From Oscillospiraceae bacterium (GTDB lineage Bacteria > Bacillota > Clostridia > Oscillospirales > SIG627): a stretch of 33,927 nucleotides of DNA. The notes beneath the pieces are model-generated. The model was not told the DNA's origin. It saw only the letters and a program-made list of their open reading frames with translations, and searched no databases. Below are positions 15,343 to 22,711 of this stretch, in pieces (within the stretch, counting starts at the first letter, position 1; each line of letters opens with the position of its first letter). The stretch spans positions 1-33,927 of the forward strand of contig SVRV01000028.1 in NCBI GenBank assembly GCA_015064635.1, in the 5' to 3' direction. The position numbers and the translations under genes are program-made.

Positions 15343-16218
15343 TCAGCCTTCTACGTTTTCTTTCGCACGGTCAAAAAAGTATTGAAGATTATCAAGGCAA
15401 AGCTTTACACCGGCGTTTACATCCGACATTCCGCAGCCTTCAAGTGAGTAATAGCCGTTGTATCCTTCGCGGATAAGTATGGTCATTATCTTCTCGAAAT
15501 CAACAACACCATGACCAATGGGACAATGATAGAGATAATTACCCTCTATTGATCTTCCCCAGCCCTGTGTTCTGCCGGGACAAGTGGTTTTTCTTATATA
15601 GTCCTTGACATGAACATGCTTTATAAGCTTTGCAAACTTGCCTGCATATTCCTCAGCGGGAATTTCGTAGTAAAGAGAATTTCCCACATCGAGACAAACA
15701 CCCACATTGGGAAGTCCGATTTTTGTAATAATGGAATTGAGTCTTTCGGGGGTATTGATAAGATATCCCTGATCCTCGTAGATGCACTCCATCCCCTTTT
15801 CGCCGGCATAATATGCAACTTCACGGGAAACCTCAACAAATTTAGGCTCAACATCCTGCCAAAGGGGTAAATCTTTATAGGTAAGGGCAAGCTGCATTGT
15901 GTGGTGGAGGTAAGGAGAGCCTATAGCATGAGCAACATCAACGGCTTTTTTTAATTCCTTTACAGGGTCTGCGTGGCTAAGCATGTTTATTCCTCGAGAG
16001 AGACAAGAGCATTTCATTCCGTACTCATCCAGCTTTTCCTTTGCTCTCTTGGCTGTCTCTATTCCTGTTTCGTCATCCCAAATGTCGCGAATTTCATAAG
16101 GTTCGATGGCATCGAAGCCATGTTCTTTAGCTCTTTCGATAAGTGTGAAAATACTTTTTCTGTCGTCCCCCTGATATGTACAAAGGAAGCAGGATTTATT
16201 CAATTTGATATCATTCAT
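15343..16218 (-). CDS. Sugar phosphate isomerase/epimerase-type TIM barrel (type A, copy 1)
   Basis: A 291-residue TIM barrel of the same family. Candidates for the metal site are Glu148 (CIYEDQG), Asp177 (CLDVGNS) and His203 (KHVHVKD), with a final glutamate in YYSLEG and HHT at 105-107. It shares with the other A copy the EPYEIRDIWDD-type segment, NTPERL, the ASM/AKL-IK-VH stretch and an N-terminal cysteine (CFL). The ATG at 16218 follows GAGGTGA, where the upstream type B gene ends (gap 4 nt). The next type B gene starts 11 nt downstream behind AAAGGGG. Confidence 0.88.
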   Translation of the reverse strand: MNDIKLNKSCFLCTYQGDDRKSIFTLIERAKEHGFDAIEPYEIRDIWDDETGIETAKRAKEKLDEYGMKCSCLSRGINMLSHADPVKELKKAVDVAHAIGSPYLHHTMQLALTYKDLPLWQDVEPKFVEVSREVAYYAGEKGMECIYEDQGYLINTPERLNSIITKIGLPNVGVCLDVGNSLYYEIPAEEYAGKFAKLIKHVHVKDYIRKTTCPGRTQGWGRSIEGNYLYHCPIGHGVVDFEKIMTILIREGYNGYYSLEGCGMSDVNAGVKLCLDNLQYFFDRAKENVEG

Positions 16219-16222
16219 TTTG

Positions 16223-17140
16223 TCACCTCAAAGACGCTTTAGCGTTATCGTATGCTCTCTGCATGTTTTCGTAGGATGTCAAAATCTCGCTGTCTGCGTA
16301 TTTATCTGTAAGTCCAACGAGACAATCCTGATTTTCAAGTGAGTAGAATCCGTCGTAGCCTGCTGAAAGAAGAATACCGAATATCTTTTCCATGTTCACA
16401 GCACCTGTACCCGGGATACAGTTTTTAAGCCATTTGCCGCTGATTGTATAATCCCAGCCCTTACCCGGACAAGCGGGACCTTCATTGATTATATAATCTT
16501 TTACATGAACGTGCTTTATAATACTTGCAAATACACCTGCAAATTCTTCGGGAGAAACTTCATAGAAAAGAGAGTTTCCGATATCGAGACATACACCTGT
16601 GTTTGGCATATCTATTTTGCTTATCAGCTCGCCAAGTCTTTCAGTTGTATTGACAAAGAAGCCTTGATCCTCATAGATACAGGAGAGTCCCTTTTCACCT
16701 GCGTAGTATGCAATCTCTTTGCCAAAGTCAACGAAGAATTTTTCCACGTTGCTATAAATTGTATGCTCTGCCGGAAGATTCTTCATACTAAGAGAACATT
16801 GGAAGGTGTGGTGCAAAAACGGTGATCCCAGTTCCTTGGCAATGTCCACTGACATTTTCATCTGCTTAATGGCACGTTCCGGATCGGGGAAATAAGAAAT
16901 TCCGTAAGAATAGCATGAGCAAGGGATACCTTCTTTTTCGTGAAGCTCTCTTACTTTCTTAGCATATTCTACACCGTGATCGGAATACAAATCGCCGTAA
17001 GGAAGCATTTCAACACCTTGACAGCCATCGTTTTTGGCATATATTATCGTTTGCTCTACATAGGGAAGCAGCTGCTTGCCAGCCGCCTGATCCATTCTGT
17101 ATCTTGGGGCATAAATTCCGCAAAACATTGACTTTTTCAT
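16223..17140 (-). CDS. Sugar phosphate isomerase/epimerase-type TIM barrel (type B, copy 1)
   Basis: A 305-residue TIM barrel, exactly the length of the other type B copy. It shares APRYRMD, LLPYVEQ, LPYGDL, FHHTFQCS-like (LHHTFQCS here), CIYEDQG, CLDIGNS, KHVHVKD, YSLENQ and the AKASLR ending. It is the first gene of the four-gene operon: AGGAG precedes the ATG and a consensus promoter lies 33 bp further upstream. The divergent neighbour is an aldo/keto reductase, a frequent companion of such isomerases in sugar and inositol catabolism. Confidence 0.88.
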   Translation of the reverse strand: MKKSMFCGIYAPRYRMDQAAGKQLLPYVEQTIIYAKNDGCQGVEMLPYGDLYSDHGVEYAKKVRELHEKEGIPCSCYSYGISYFPDPERAIKQMKMSVDIAKELGSPFLHHTFQCSLSMKNLPAEHTIYSNVEKFFVDFGKEIAYYAGEKGLSCIYEDQGFFVNTTERLGELISKIDMPNTGVCLDIGNSLFYEVSPEEFAGVFASIIKHVHVKDYIINEGPACPGKGWDYTISGKWLKNCIPGTGAVNMEKIFGILLSAGYDGFYSLENQDCLVGLTDKYADSEILTSYENMQRAYDNAKASLR

Positions 17141-17171
17141 AACAATATCTCCTATAACAATGTACTGAGCT

Positions 17172-17213
17172 GATTATACAATTACAAGAAAAAAAAGTCA
17201 ATAGATTATACAA
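17172..17213. promoter_or_regulatory. Direct repeat GATTATACAA, possible operator
   Basis: GATTATACAA occurs at 17172-17181 and 17204-17213, 32 bp apart (about three helical turns), in the divergent promoter region. The first copy includes the -10 box of the isomerase operon. The second could be an operator half or an additional -10 box. Confidence 0.35.
17173..17201 (-). promoter_or_regulatory. Sigma-A promoter of the four-isomerase operon
   Basis: Read on the minus strand: TTGACT (17201-17196), a 17-bp spacer and TATAAT (17178-17173). Confidence 0.8.
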
Positions 17214-17220
17214 GTTTTTG

Positions 17221-17249
17221 TTGCAAAATATAGCATTATATGATACAAT
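17221..17249 (+). promoter_or_regulatory. Sigma-A promoter of the AKR/DUF4091 operon
   Basis: TTGCAA (17221-17226), a 17-bp spacer and TACAAT (17244-17249). The predicted start near 17256 leaves a very short leader before the ATG at 17270. Confidence 0.7.
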
Positions 17250-17269
17250 CTTCGCAAAGGAGGATTGCA

Positions 17270-18187
17270 ATGAAGTATATTAAACTTGAGGGAATAAATA
17301 CTCCTGTTTCACAAATCGGTCTTGGTTGTATGAGACTTAATACAAGAAGTCAAAGTGAAGTCAGAAAATTCATAGATACAGCTCTTGACCTTGGTTACAA
17401 TTTCTTTGACCATGCAGACATTTACGGTGGCGGAGAATGTGAAGAGCTGTTTGGAAATGAACTTAAAAACACGCCCTCGCTCAGAAACAAAATGATCATA
17501 CAGACAAAATGCGGAATCAGAAAAGGGATGTACGACTTTTCAAAAGAGCATATTCTAAACTCGGTCGATTCAGCACTGAAAAGGCTGAATACAGAGAAAA
17601 TTGACATTTTGCTTTTACACCGTCCCGACATTCTGATGGACCCCGATGAGGTTGCAGAAGCCTTTGACAAGCTTGAAGCATCCGGTAAGGTGACTGCCTT
17701 TGGAGTATCAAACCACTCCCCTTTCCAAATCGAGCTTTTACAAAAAGCCTTAAAGCAAAAGATTATTGTAAATCAAATGCAGCTCTCTCTACAGCACGCT
17801 ACTATGCTATCTGCAGGTGCAAATGTAAATATCAGCTTTCATGACGGCGGTATTGACCGTGACGGCGGAATAAGAGACTACATGAGACTTAAAGGAATCA
17901 CATTACAGCCCTGGTCACCACTTCAAAACAGATTCGAGAGAAAATATGTTGAGGACACTGTTTCCGAAGAGCTCTCTGTGTTGCTGAAGGAGATGGCAGA
18001 AAAGTATTCTGTAACAGTTAATGCTTTACTCATAGCATGGCTTTTGAAGCTTCCCGAAAATGCACAGCCCATAATCGGTTCAACATCACCTGTACACATT
18101 ACAGAAATCGCAAAAGCAACTGAATTCACATTAAGCCGAGAGGATTGGTACCTCTTGTACAGAACAGCAGGATATAATTTGCCGTAA
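17270..18187 (+). CDS. Aldo/keto reductase (YdhF-like)
   Basis: A 305-residue NAD(P)H-dependent aldo/keto reductase. The catalytic tetrad is in place: Asp47 and Tyr52 (FFDHADIYG), Lys80 (IIQTKCG) and His117 (LLLHRPD). FGVSNHSPFQIELL and a late PIIGSTSP phosphate-binding loop are typical. I use the ATG at 17270 behind AAAGGAGG; the longer frame to 17240 overlaps the promoter. It is cytoplasmic, first gene of an operon with a DUF4091 protein 14 nt downstream, and divergent from the isomerase operon. It probably oxidises or reduces a sugar, inosose or sugar acid; the substrate is unknown. Confidence 0.92.
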   Translation: MKYIKLEGINTPVSQIGLGCMRLNTRSQSEVRKFIDTALDLGYNFFDHADIYGGGECEELFGNELKNTPSLRNKMIIQTKCGIRKGMYDFSKEHILNSVDSALKRLNTEKIDILLLHRPDILMDPDEVAEAFDKLEASGKVTAFGVSNHSPFQIELLQKALKQKIIVNQMQLSLQHATMLSAGANVNISFHDGGIDRDGGIRDYMRLKGITLQPWSPLQNRFERKYVEDTVSEELSVLLKEMAEKYSVTVNALLIAWLLKLPENAQPIIGSTSPVHITEIAKATEFTLSREDWYLLYRTAGYNLP

Positions 18188-18201
18188 AAGGAGATATAAA
18201 A

Positions 18202-19848
18202 ATGAGCTTAAAAATCAAACAAATATCAAGTCTTGAGAAGGTTCTTCCCAACAGTCTTTTGGGGTATAACGAAATATACCAAAAGACAATATTAAAGGGA
18301 CAGAGCTTCAGCTATCAAATAGTTATGCACGAAACATCCGCAGTGCTCTACGAAATATCGCTTGATTCCCCTATTTCGGATTCGGTAACGCTTTATGAGG
18401 TTCAAAACGAGGTAATGGATCTTCCCACATCAGCACCCGGATATGACGGAGATTTCATTACAGAAATCCCCGGCATTATGCCCGATATTCTTATGCCACT
18501 TTCTATTAGCCAAAACACTGTAAAAGTAAGCTACGGAGCATACTGTGTATGGGTGGAGATTAAAACCGACAAGAATATTGCCCCCGGCGTATACCCCGTT
18601 ACAGTAAATATCAAGAATCCTGCTAATGACACAGTTGTAAGTACGACAATGACGATTGAGGTTATCGATGCTGTTCTTCCGAAGCAGGAGCTGTTGTTTA
18701 CTCAATGGTTCCACGTTGACTGTATCGCAGACGTACATAACGTCGAAATATACAGCAAAAAGCATTGGGAGCTTATTGAGAAATATATGGTGATGGCAAG
18801 AAAGGTTGGTATCAATATGATACTCACACCCGTAATCACACCTCCTCTTGATACAGCAGTCGGAACAACAAGACCTTGTACTCAGCTTGTAAAAATCGCA
18901 AAAGACGAAAACGGATACAGCTTTGACTTCACACTCCTTGACAAATGGTTCAGGCTTTGCCGTAAGTGCGGATTTGAGTATTACGAAATATCGCATCTTT
19001 TCTCGCAGTGGGGACTTGCATGTGCACCTAACATCAAGGTAAAGGAAAACGGCGAGGAATATTACAAATTCGGTTGGCATGTTGATTCAAAATCCGATGA
19101 ATACAAGGAATTTCTTGAAGCCTTCCTTCCCGCTCTTATTAAGTATCTCAAAGAAAAGAAATTAAAGGATAAGTGCTATTTCCACGTATCAGATGAGCCT
19201 CACGTTGACCACATTGAAAATTACGCATATGCGCACAAGCTTATCACATCCTTGATTGACGGATGCAAGACCTTTGATGCGCTTTCGAATTACGAGTTTT
19301 ACGAAAAGGGTCTTATAAAGACGCCGGTTACAGGTACAAGCAGTATTACACCCTTCATCGAACATGGCGTTGAGGACCAGTGGGCATACTATTGCTGTTC
19401 TCAGATATACAAGGTGGGTAACCGCTTCCTTGCAATGCCGTCATACAGAAACAGAATTCTCGGTTTACAGCTTTATAAATATAATATTAAGGGCTTTTTA
19501 CAGTGGGGCTACAATTTCTATTACTCTCAGTATTCGAAAAAGAAAATTAATCCTTATGTGACATCCTCTGCTGAGAAAACATTCCCATCCGGTGACTCCT
19601 TCTCTGTTTATCCAATCAAGGATGATGTTATTCCTTCCCTGCGTGCCATAATATTCAAGGAGGCACTTGAAGATATTCAGGTATGCCGTAGACTGGAAAA
19701 GCTCATCGGACGTGATAAGGTGATCGCAATGATCGATGATGCTGCGGGAATGAATGTTACATTCGCAGATTATCCCAGAAACAGCGACTACATTCCTAAT
19801 CTCATGGAAAAAATGATTAAAATAATCAAAGACAGGTCAACAAAGTAA
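18202..19848 (+). CDS. DUF4091 glycoside-hydrolase-like protein
   Basis: A 548-residue protein without a signal peptide. An N-terminal beta-sandwich (about 1-155, ending in TTMTIEVIDAVLP) is followed by a TIM-barrel-like region. That region contains LLFTQWFHVDCIAD, a strand YYEISHLFSQWG, and HVSDEPH, where Asp331-Glu332 are candidate catalytic acids. The C-terminal block YPIKDDVIPSLRAIIFKEAL with EDIQVCRRLEKLIG is the DUF4091 signature. Related proteins are treated as glycosidases of plant or host glycans. Absence of a secretion signal implies action on an imported oligosaccharide. It is co-transcribed with the aldo/keto reductase (ribosome site AAAGGAG) and followed by a strong terminator. 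Confidence 0.82.
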   Translation: MSLKIKQISSLEKVLPNSLLGYNEIYQKTILKGQSFSYQIVMHETSAVLYEISLDSPISDSVTLYEVQNEVMDLPTSAPGYDGDFITEIPGIMPDILMPLSISQNTVKVSYGAYCVWVEIKTDKNIAPGVYPVTVNIKNPANDTVVSTTMTIEVIDAVLPKQELLFTQWFHVDCIADVHNVEIYSKKHWELIEKYMVMARKVGINMILTPVITPPLDTAVGTTRPCTQLVKIAKDENGYSFDFTLLDKWFRLCRKCGFEYYEISHLFSQWGLACAPNIKVKENGEEYYKFGWHVDSKSDEYKEFLEAFLPALIKYLKEKKLKDKCYFHVSDEPHVDHIENYAYAHKLITSLIDGCKTFDALSNYEFYEKGLIKTPVTGTSSITPFIEHGVEDQWAYYCCSQIYKVGNRFLAMPSYRNRILGLQLYKYNIKGFLQWGYNFYYSQYSKKKINPYVTSSAEKTFPSGDSFSVYPIKDDVIPSLRAIIFKEALEDIQVCRRLEKLIGRDKVIAMIDDAAGMNVTFADYPRNSDYIPNLMEKMIKIIKDRSTK

Positions 19849-19865
19849 AATATTCTGTTCACTAT

Positions 19866-19898
19866 ACAAAAAACGACTTCTCGGAAGTCGTTTTTTGT
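19866..19898. terminator. Bidirectional rho-independent terminator
   Basis: ACAAAAAACGACTTC (19866-19880) and GAAGTCGTTTTTTGT (19884-19898) form a perfect 15-bp stem with loop TCG. It serves the DUF4091 gene and the convergent LysR gene. Confidence 0.92.
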
Positions 19899-19923
19899 AT
19901 TTACTATTCTATTTTAATAAAAG

Positions 19924-20814
19924 TCAGAATTTCTTATTGCACAAAACTTCAATGGCGTATGCCACCGCTTCGCTCAACTGTCGGTCGCGTTTTATTGCAA
20001 CAACCGGTTGACGGGTGTATTTTGCGTCTTTGATGTCAAACACTGTCATTCCGTCGGTATTCTCCTGTCTGACAAACTGCTCAGGCAAAAGTGTCGCAGC
20101 TATGCCCGAACGAGCTACCGCCCAAATGGTATTAAGACCTACTGCCTCAACAGCAATTATAGGGTGAAACCCGGAGGAAATACACAACTTATCAAACAGC
20201 TGCCTCATTTCCTGCGATGGACTGACAACGGCAAACGGAAGTTGCCTGCAATACGAAAAATCAATTTCACCTTCATCGCACTCTATTAAATGCTTAAGTT
20301 TATTTGGAACAACCAATACCAATTTATCAGCCTCAAGAGTTCTTATCTCCAATAAAGCATCATCCACCGGAAGATTTACAATAGAAAAATCATATTTCCC
20401 TTCCTCTGCTTCTTTTCTAAGTACTTCATTTCTTACCTCATGAAGCTGGATACAAATTCCCGGATATTTGTTTCTAACCTTTTTAATCATTTCAAGAACA
20501 AGATATGAGCTTCTGAATGGTGTTACCCCAATACTTATCTTACCGGCATTACCCGATTTAAAAGTATCCATAGAACGTCGCAAGCTGTCCTCGCAGTAAA
20601 CTATTTCTTTAGCTCGATATATAAAATCCTCCCCCGCAGGTGTCAATTTCACAGGATTTGCACTTCTGTCAAACAACTTTACTCCAAGTTCTTCTTCCAA
20701 ACTCAATATATGCTTGCTAAGTGCAGGCTGAGTAATTTTCAAGTTCTCTGCAACTACTGAAAAGTTCTTCTTTTCCGATAAAGCTATTGCGTATTTTAAC
20801 TGTCTGTAATTCAT
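19924..20814 (-). CDS. LysR-family transcriptional regulator
   Basis: A 296-residue LysR-type regulator. The N-terminal winged HTH (NFSVVAENLKITQPALSKHI with LEEELGVKLFDRS, about 17-51) is canonical. A linker helix and a periplasmic-binding-protein-like effector domain (about 90-290) follow. The family length is about 300, so it is full size. It is divergent from the TRAP-type permease gene with 179 bp between starts. That region carries two copies of a 13-bp motif, GTTATAAGTTYAA, in opposite orientation, one next to each gene. The obvious target is the divergent transport operon plus its own gene; the inducer is unknown. Confidence 0.93.
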   Translation of the reverse strand: MNYRQLKYAIALSEKKNFSVVAENLKITQPALSKHILSLEEELGVKLFDRSANPVKLTPAGEDFIYRAKEIVYCEDSLRRSMDTFKSGNAGKISIGVTPFRSSYLVLEMIKKVRNKYPGICIQLHEVRNEVLRKEAEEGKYDFSIVNLPVDDALLEIRTLEADKLVLVVPNKLKHLIECDEGEIDFSYCRQLPFAVVSPSQEMRQLFDKLCISSGFHPIIAVEAVGLNTIWAVARSGIAATLLPEQFVRQENTDGMTVFDIKDAKYTRQPVVAIKRDRQLSEAVAYAIEVLCNKKF

Positions 20815-20849
20815 TTCTAACCTTTCATAAATACTGATACTTAATCTTT

Positions 20850-20862
20850 GTTATAAGTTTAA
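20850..20862 (+). promoter_or_regulatory. Putative LysR operator, gene-proximal copy
   Basis: GTTATAAGTTTAA, 36 bp upstream of the LysR start codon. It matches the reverse complement of 20956-20968 at 12 of 13 positions, suggesting autoregulation. Confidence 0.5.
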
Positions 20863-20912
20863 CTTCTATTCAAATAAAAATCAAGACTTTTTAAAAAAAT
20901 TCTTCAAACTAC

Positions 20913-20940
20913 TTGACTTTTCTAAAATTTCGATTATAAT
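20913..20940 (+). promoter_or_regulatory. Sigma-A promoter of the TRAP-like operon
   Basis: TTGACT (20913-20918), a 16-bp spacer and TATAAT (20935-20940). The inverted repeat GGTTAT-N7-ATAACC lies just downstream. Confidence 0.8.
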
Positions 20941-20950
20941 ATAATCATTA

Positions 20951-20969
20951 GGTTATTGAACTTATAACC
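20951..20969. promoter_or_regulatory. Inverted repeat downstream of the TRAP promoter, putative LysR operator
   Basis: GGTTAT (20951-20956), a 7-bp spacer and ATAACC (20964-20969). It covers the start region and contains the second copy of the 13-bp motif shared with 20850-20862. A protein bound here would most simply repress. Confidence 0.5.
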
Positions 20970-20993
20970 GCAAAAGAATAAAGGAGAGAAAAT

Positions 20994-22352
20994 ATGCCTA
21001 CATCACTTATTTATCTTGGCATCATGCTTTTGGTAATCATTGTGTGGTTTGTATGTATGAAGCGCCCTATATATGAAGCTGTATTTCTCAGTTTCTTGCT
21101 TCTGCTGACAATAACAGGGACATGGGAAAACTTACCGCAGTATTTTGAAAAAGCCATTTCCACTTCCCTTCTGTACTCAATGTTAGCATTTGTATGTATG
21201 TCAATCCTTATGACAAAAACAAAAATAATCGACGGATGTATCGGAATAATACTCGCACTCATAGGACGTTTACGCGGAGGTGCCGGATATGCAGCCGTTA
21301 TATCCAGCGCATTCATGGGATCACTGTCAGGTTCCGGCCCCGGTAATGTAATGGCAACCGGTGCTATAACAATACCGTCAATGAAACGCTCGGGATTTCC
21401 CGCCGAACTCGCTGCTAACATTGAAAGCAATGCGAGTTATATGGGAAATATGATTCCGCCATCTTCCAATATTGTAGCAGCAATGGGGGCGTTTACAGCT
21501 CTTTACCCTAACTTTGAACTCTCAACGGGAAAATTTTGGATTATTCTCTGGGGGATATCCCTCTGGTTTGTTATACAGCGAGTTTTTATGGTGTGGGCAT
21601 TTTGTAAATATTATAAAGTTGAACCATTAAAAAAAGAAGAGCTCCCTTCACTAAAAGAAACACTCAAGGAAAATTGGACAGGATTGCTCTTGCCCGTGAT
21701 TATATTACTTCCGTTTGTTCTTGATTACATATTGAAGGATGGCTTCTTCACAGAAAGACTTGGTGCGCAAGGAGCAAAATTGCTTTCAAGCTCAATTCTG
21801 CTGTTCATTGGTGGCGTGGCATCTATTTATACATGTATTGCAGCTCGAAATAAAAGTCTTGTTACTCCCAAAGCTATCGCAATGCTCTTTTCGAAATCAA
21901 TTAAATCAATAGTTCCTGCAATAGCCGTATGCCTTTTCGGCTATATGATTGGTTCCATGTTTGCTGATATGAATGTTTCTGAGGAAATGGGGGGCATCAT
22001 TGCATCCTGGAACTTCGGCAAACTCGGCACTGTTGTGGCAATTTGCATCATCACTTGTTTCATGGGAATGGTTATTCCCGGATCCTCGTTGGTTGTAATA
22101 TTTGGCTCAACTTTTATCAGCACCCTGACAAATGCCGGCTGCGACCCTCTTCTTTCTGCTGCAATGCTTCCTTGCATTTGCGGTGTAATGTGCGGAATCA
22201 CTCCGCCTCTTGGACTCGGTATGTACGCAGGTATGACACTCGCAGAATCGGATTTCGAAAAGACCTTCAAGAATAACCTATGGTGGGTAGCTGCACAATT
22301 TGCACTTGAGGTAATTGTATTGATGGGATGGCTTCCCATATTAGGGCTATAA
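20994..22352 (+). CDS. TRAP-type large permease (DctM-like)
   Basis: A 452-residue, very hydrophobic protein with about 11-12 membrane segments. It resembles the large (DctM) subunit of tripartite ATP-independent transporters. The conserved half-site loop GSLSGSGPGNVMATG with TIPSMKRSGF is near residues 106-130, and NASYMGNMIPPSSNIV follows. The second half has FMGMVIPGSSLVVIFGSTF and GVMCGITPPLGLGMYAGM. TRAP systems import acidic sugars, C4-dicarboxylates and related acids using a sodium gradient and an extracytoplasmic binding protein. No DctP-type or TAXI binding protein and no ordinary DctQ subunit are encoded nearby. AAAGGAG precedes the ATG. The gene is divergent from a LysR regulator. 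Confidence 0.82.
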   Translation: MPTSLIYLGIMLLVIIVWFVCMKRPIYEAVFLSFLLLLTITGTWENLPQYFEKAISTSLLYSMLAFVCMSILMTKTKIIDGCIGIILALIGRLRGGAGYAAVISSAFMGSLSGSGPGNVMATGAITIPSMKRSGFPAELAANIESNASYMGNMIPPSSNIVAAMGAFTALYPNFELSTGKFWIILWGISLWFVIQRVFMVWAFCKYYKVEPLKKEELPSLKETLKENWTGLLLPVIILLPFVLDYILKDGFFTERLGAQGAKLLSSSILLFIGGVASIYTCIAARNKSLVTPKAIAMLFSKSIKSIVPAIAVCLFGYMIGSMFADMNVSEEMGGIIASWNFGKLGTVVAICIITCFMGMVIPGSSLVVIFGSTFISTLTNAGCDPLLSAAMLPCICGVMCGITPPLGLGMYAGMTLAESDFEKTFKNNLWWVAAQFALEVIVLMGWLPILGL

Positions 22353-22362
22353 GGAGGACGCA

Positions 22363-22635
22363 ATGAAAAATTTCCTTAAAAAAGTAGCAACGGTGCTTGG
22401 CACTGTTTTCGGATACGGGATAATGATTTGTCTGTTTGCCGGCGGACTTACGTTTTTTGCTTACATAGCGGCACTCATTATAGGCGGCAATACTGCTGCA
22501 CAGATATGTGATTTTGTAGGTAATACTTTTTTTCCTGCATTAATTAAGATTTCAAACATAATGATTCTTGTGGGTTTAATATCAATGTACCTCAAAGGCG
22601 AAATGGCTCTAACAGCAAGCACAAAAAAGAAGTAA
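22363..22635 (+). CDS. Small membrane protein, possible TRAP small-subunit substitute
   Basis: A 90-residue protein with two hydrophobic segments (about 13-41 and 55-79) and a lysine-rich C-terminus (TASTKKK). AAGGAGG precedes its ATG, 10 nt after the permease stop, so it is co-translated with it. The position matches a DctQ-type small subunit, but those have four helices and about 160-200 residues; this has two. I do not recognise the sequence. A role as accessory subunit of the permease is inference from context. Confidence 0.8.
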   Translation: MKNFLKKVATVLGTVFGYGIMICLFAGGLTFFAYIAALIIGGNTAAQICDFVGNTFFPALIKISNIMILVGLISMYLKGEMALTASTKKK

Positions 22636-22682
22636 CTTCTGAAATTTTATCTATCACAAAAATATCAATTCATTATCAAAAA

Positions 22683-22707
22683 TGCACTCCCGAAAATCGG
22701 GAGTGCA
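22683..22707. terminator. Bidirectional rho-independent terminator
   Basis: TGCACTCCCGA (22683-22693) and TCGGGAGTGCA (22697-22707), an 11-bp perfect stem with loop AAA. ATTTTTATT follows on the plus strand and TTTTTGATAATG on the minus strand. It separates the convergent TRAP-like operon and beta-propeller gene. Confidence 0.9.
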
Positions 22708-22711
22708 ATTT

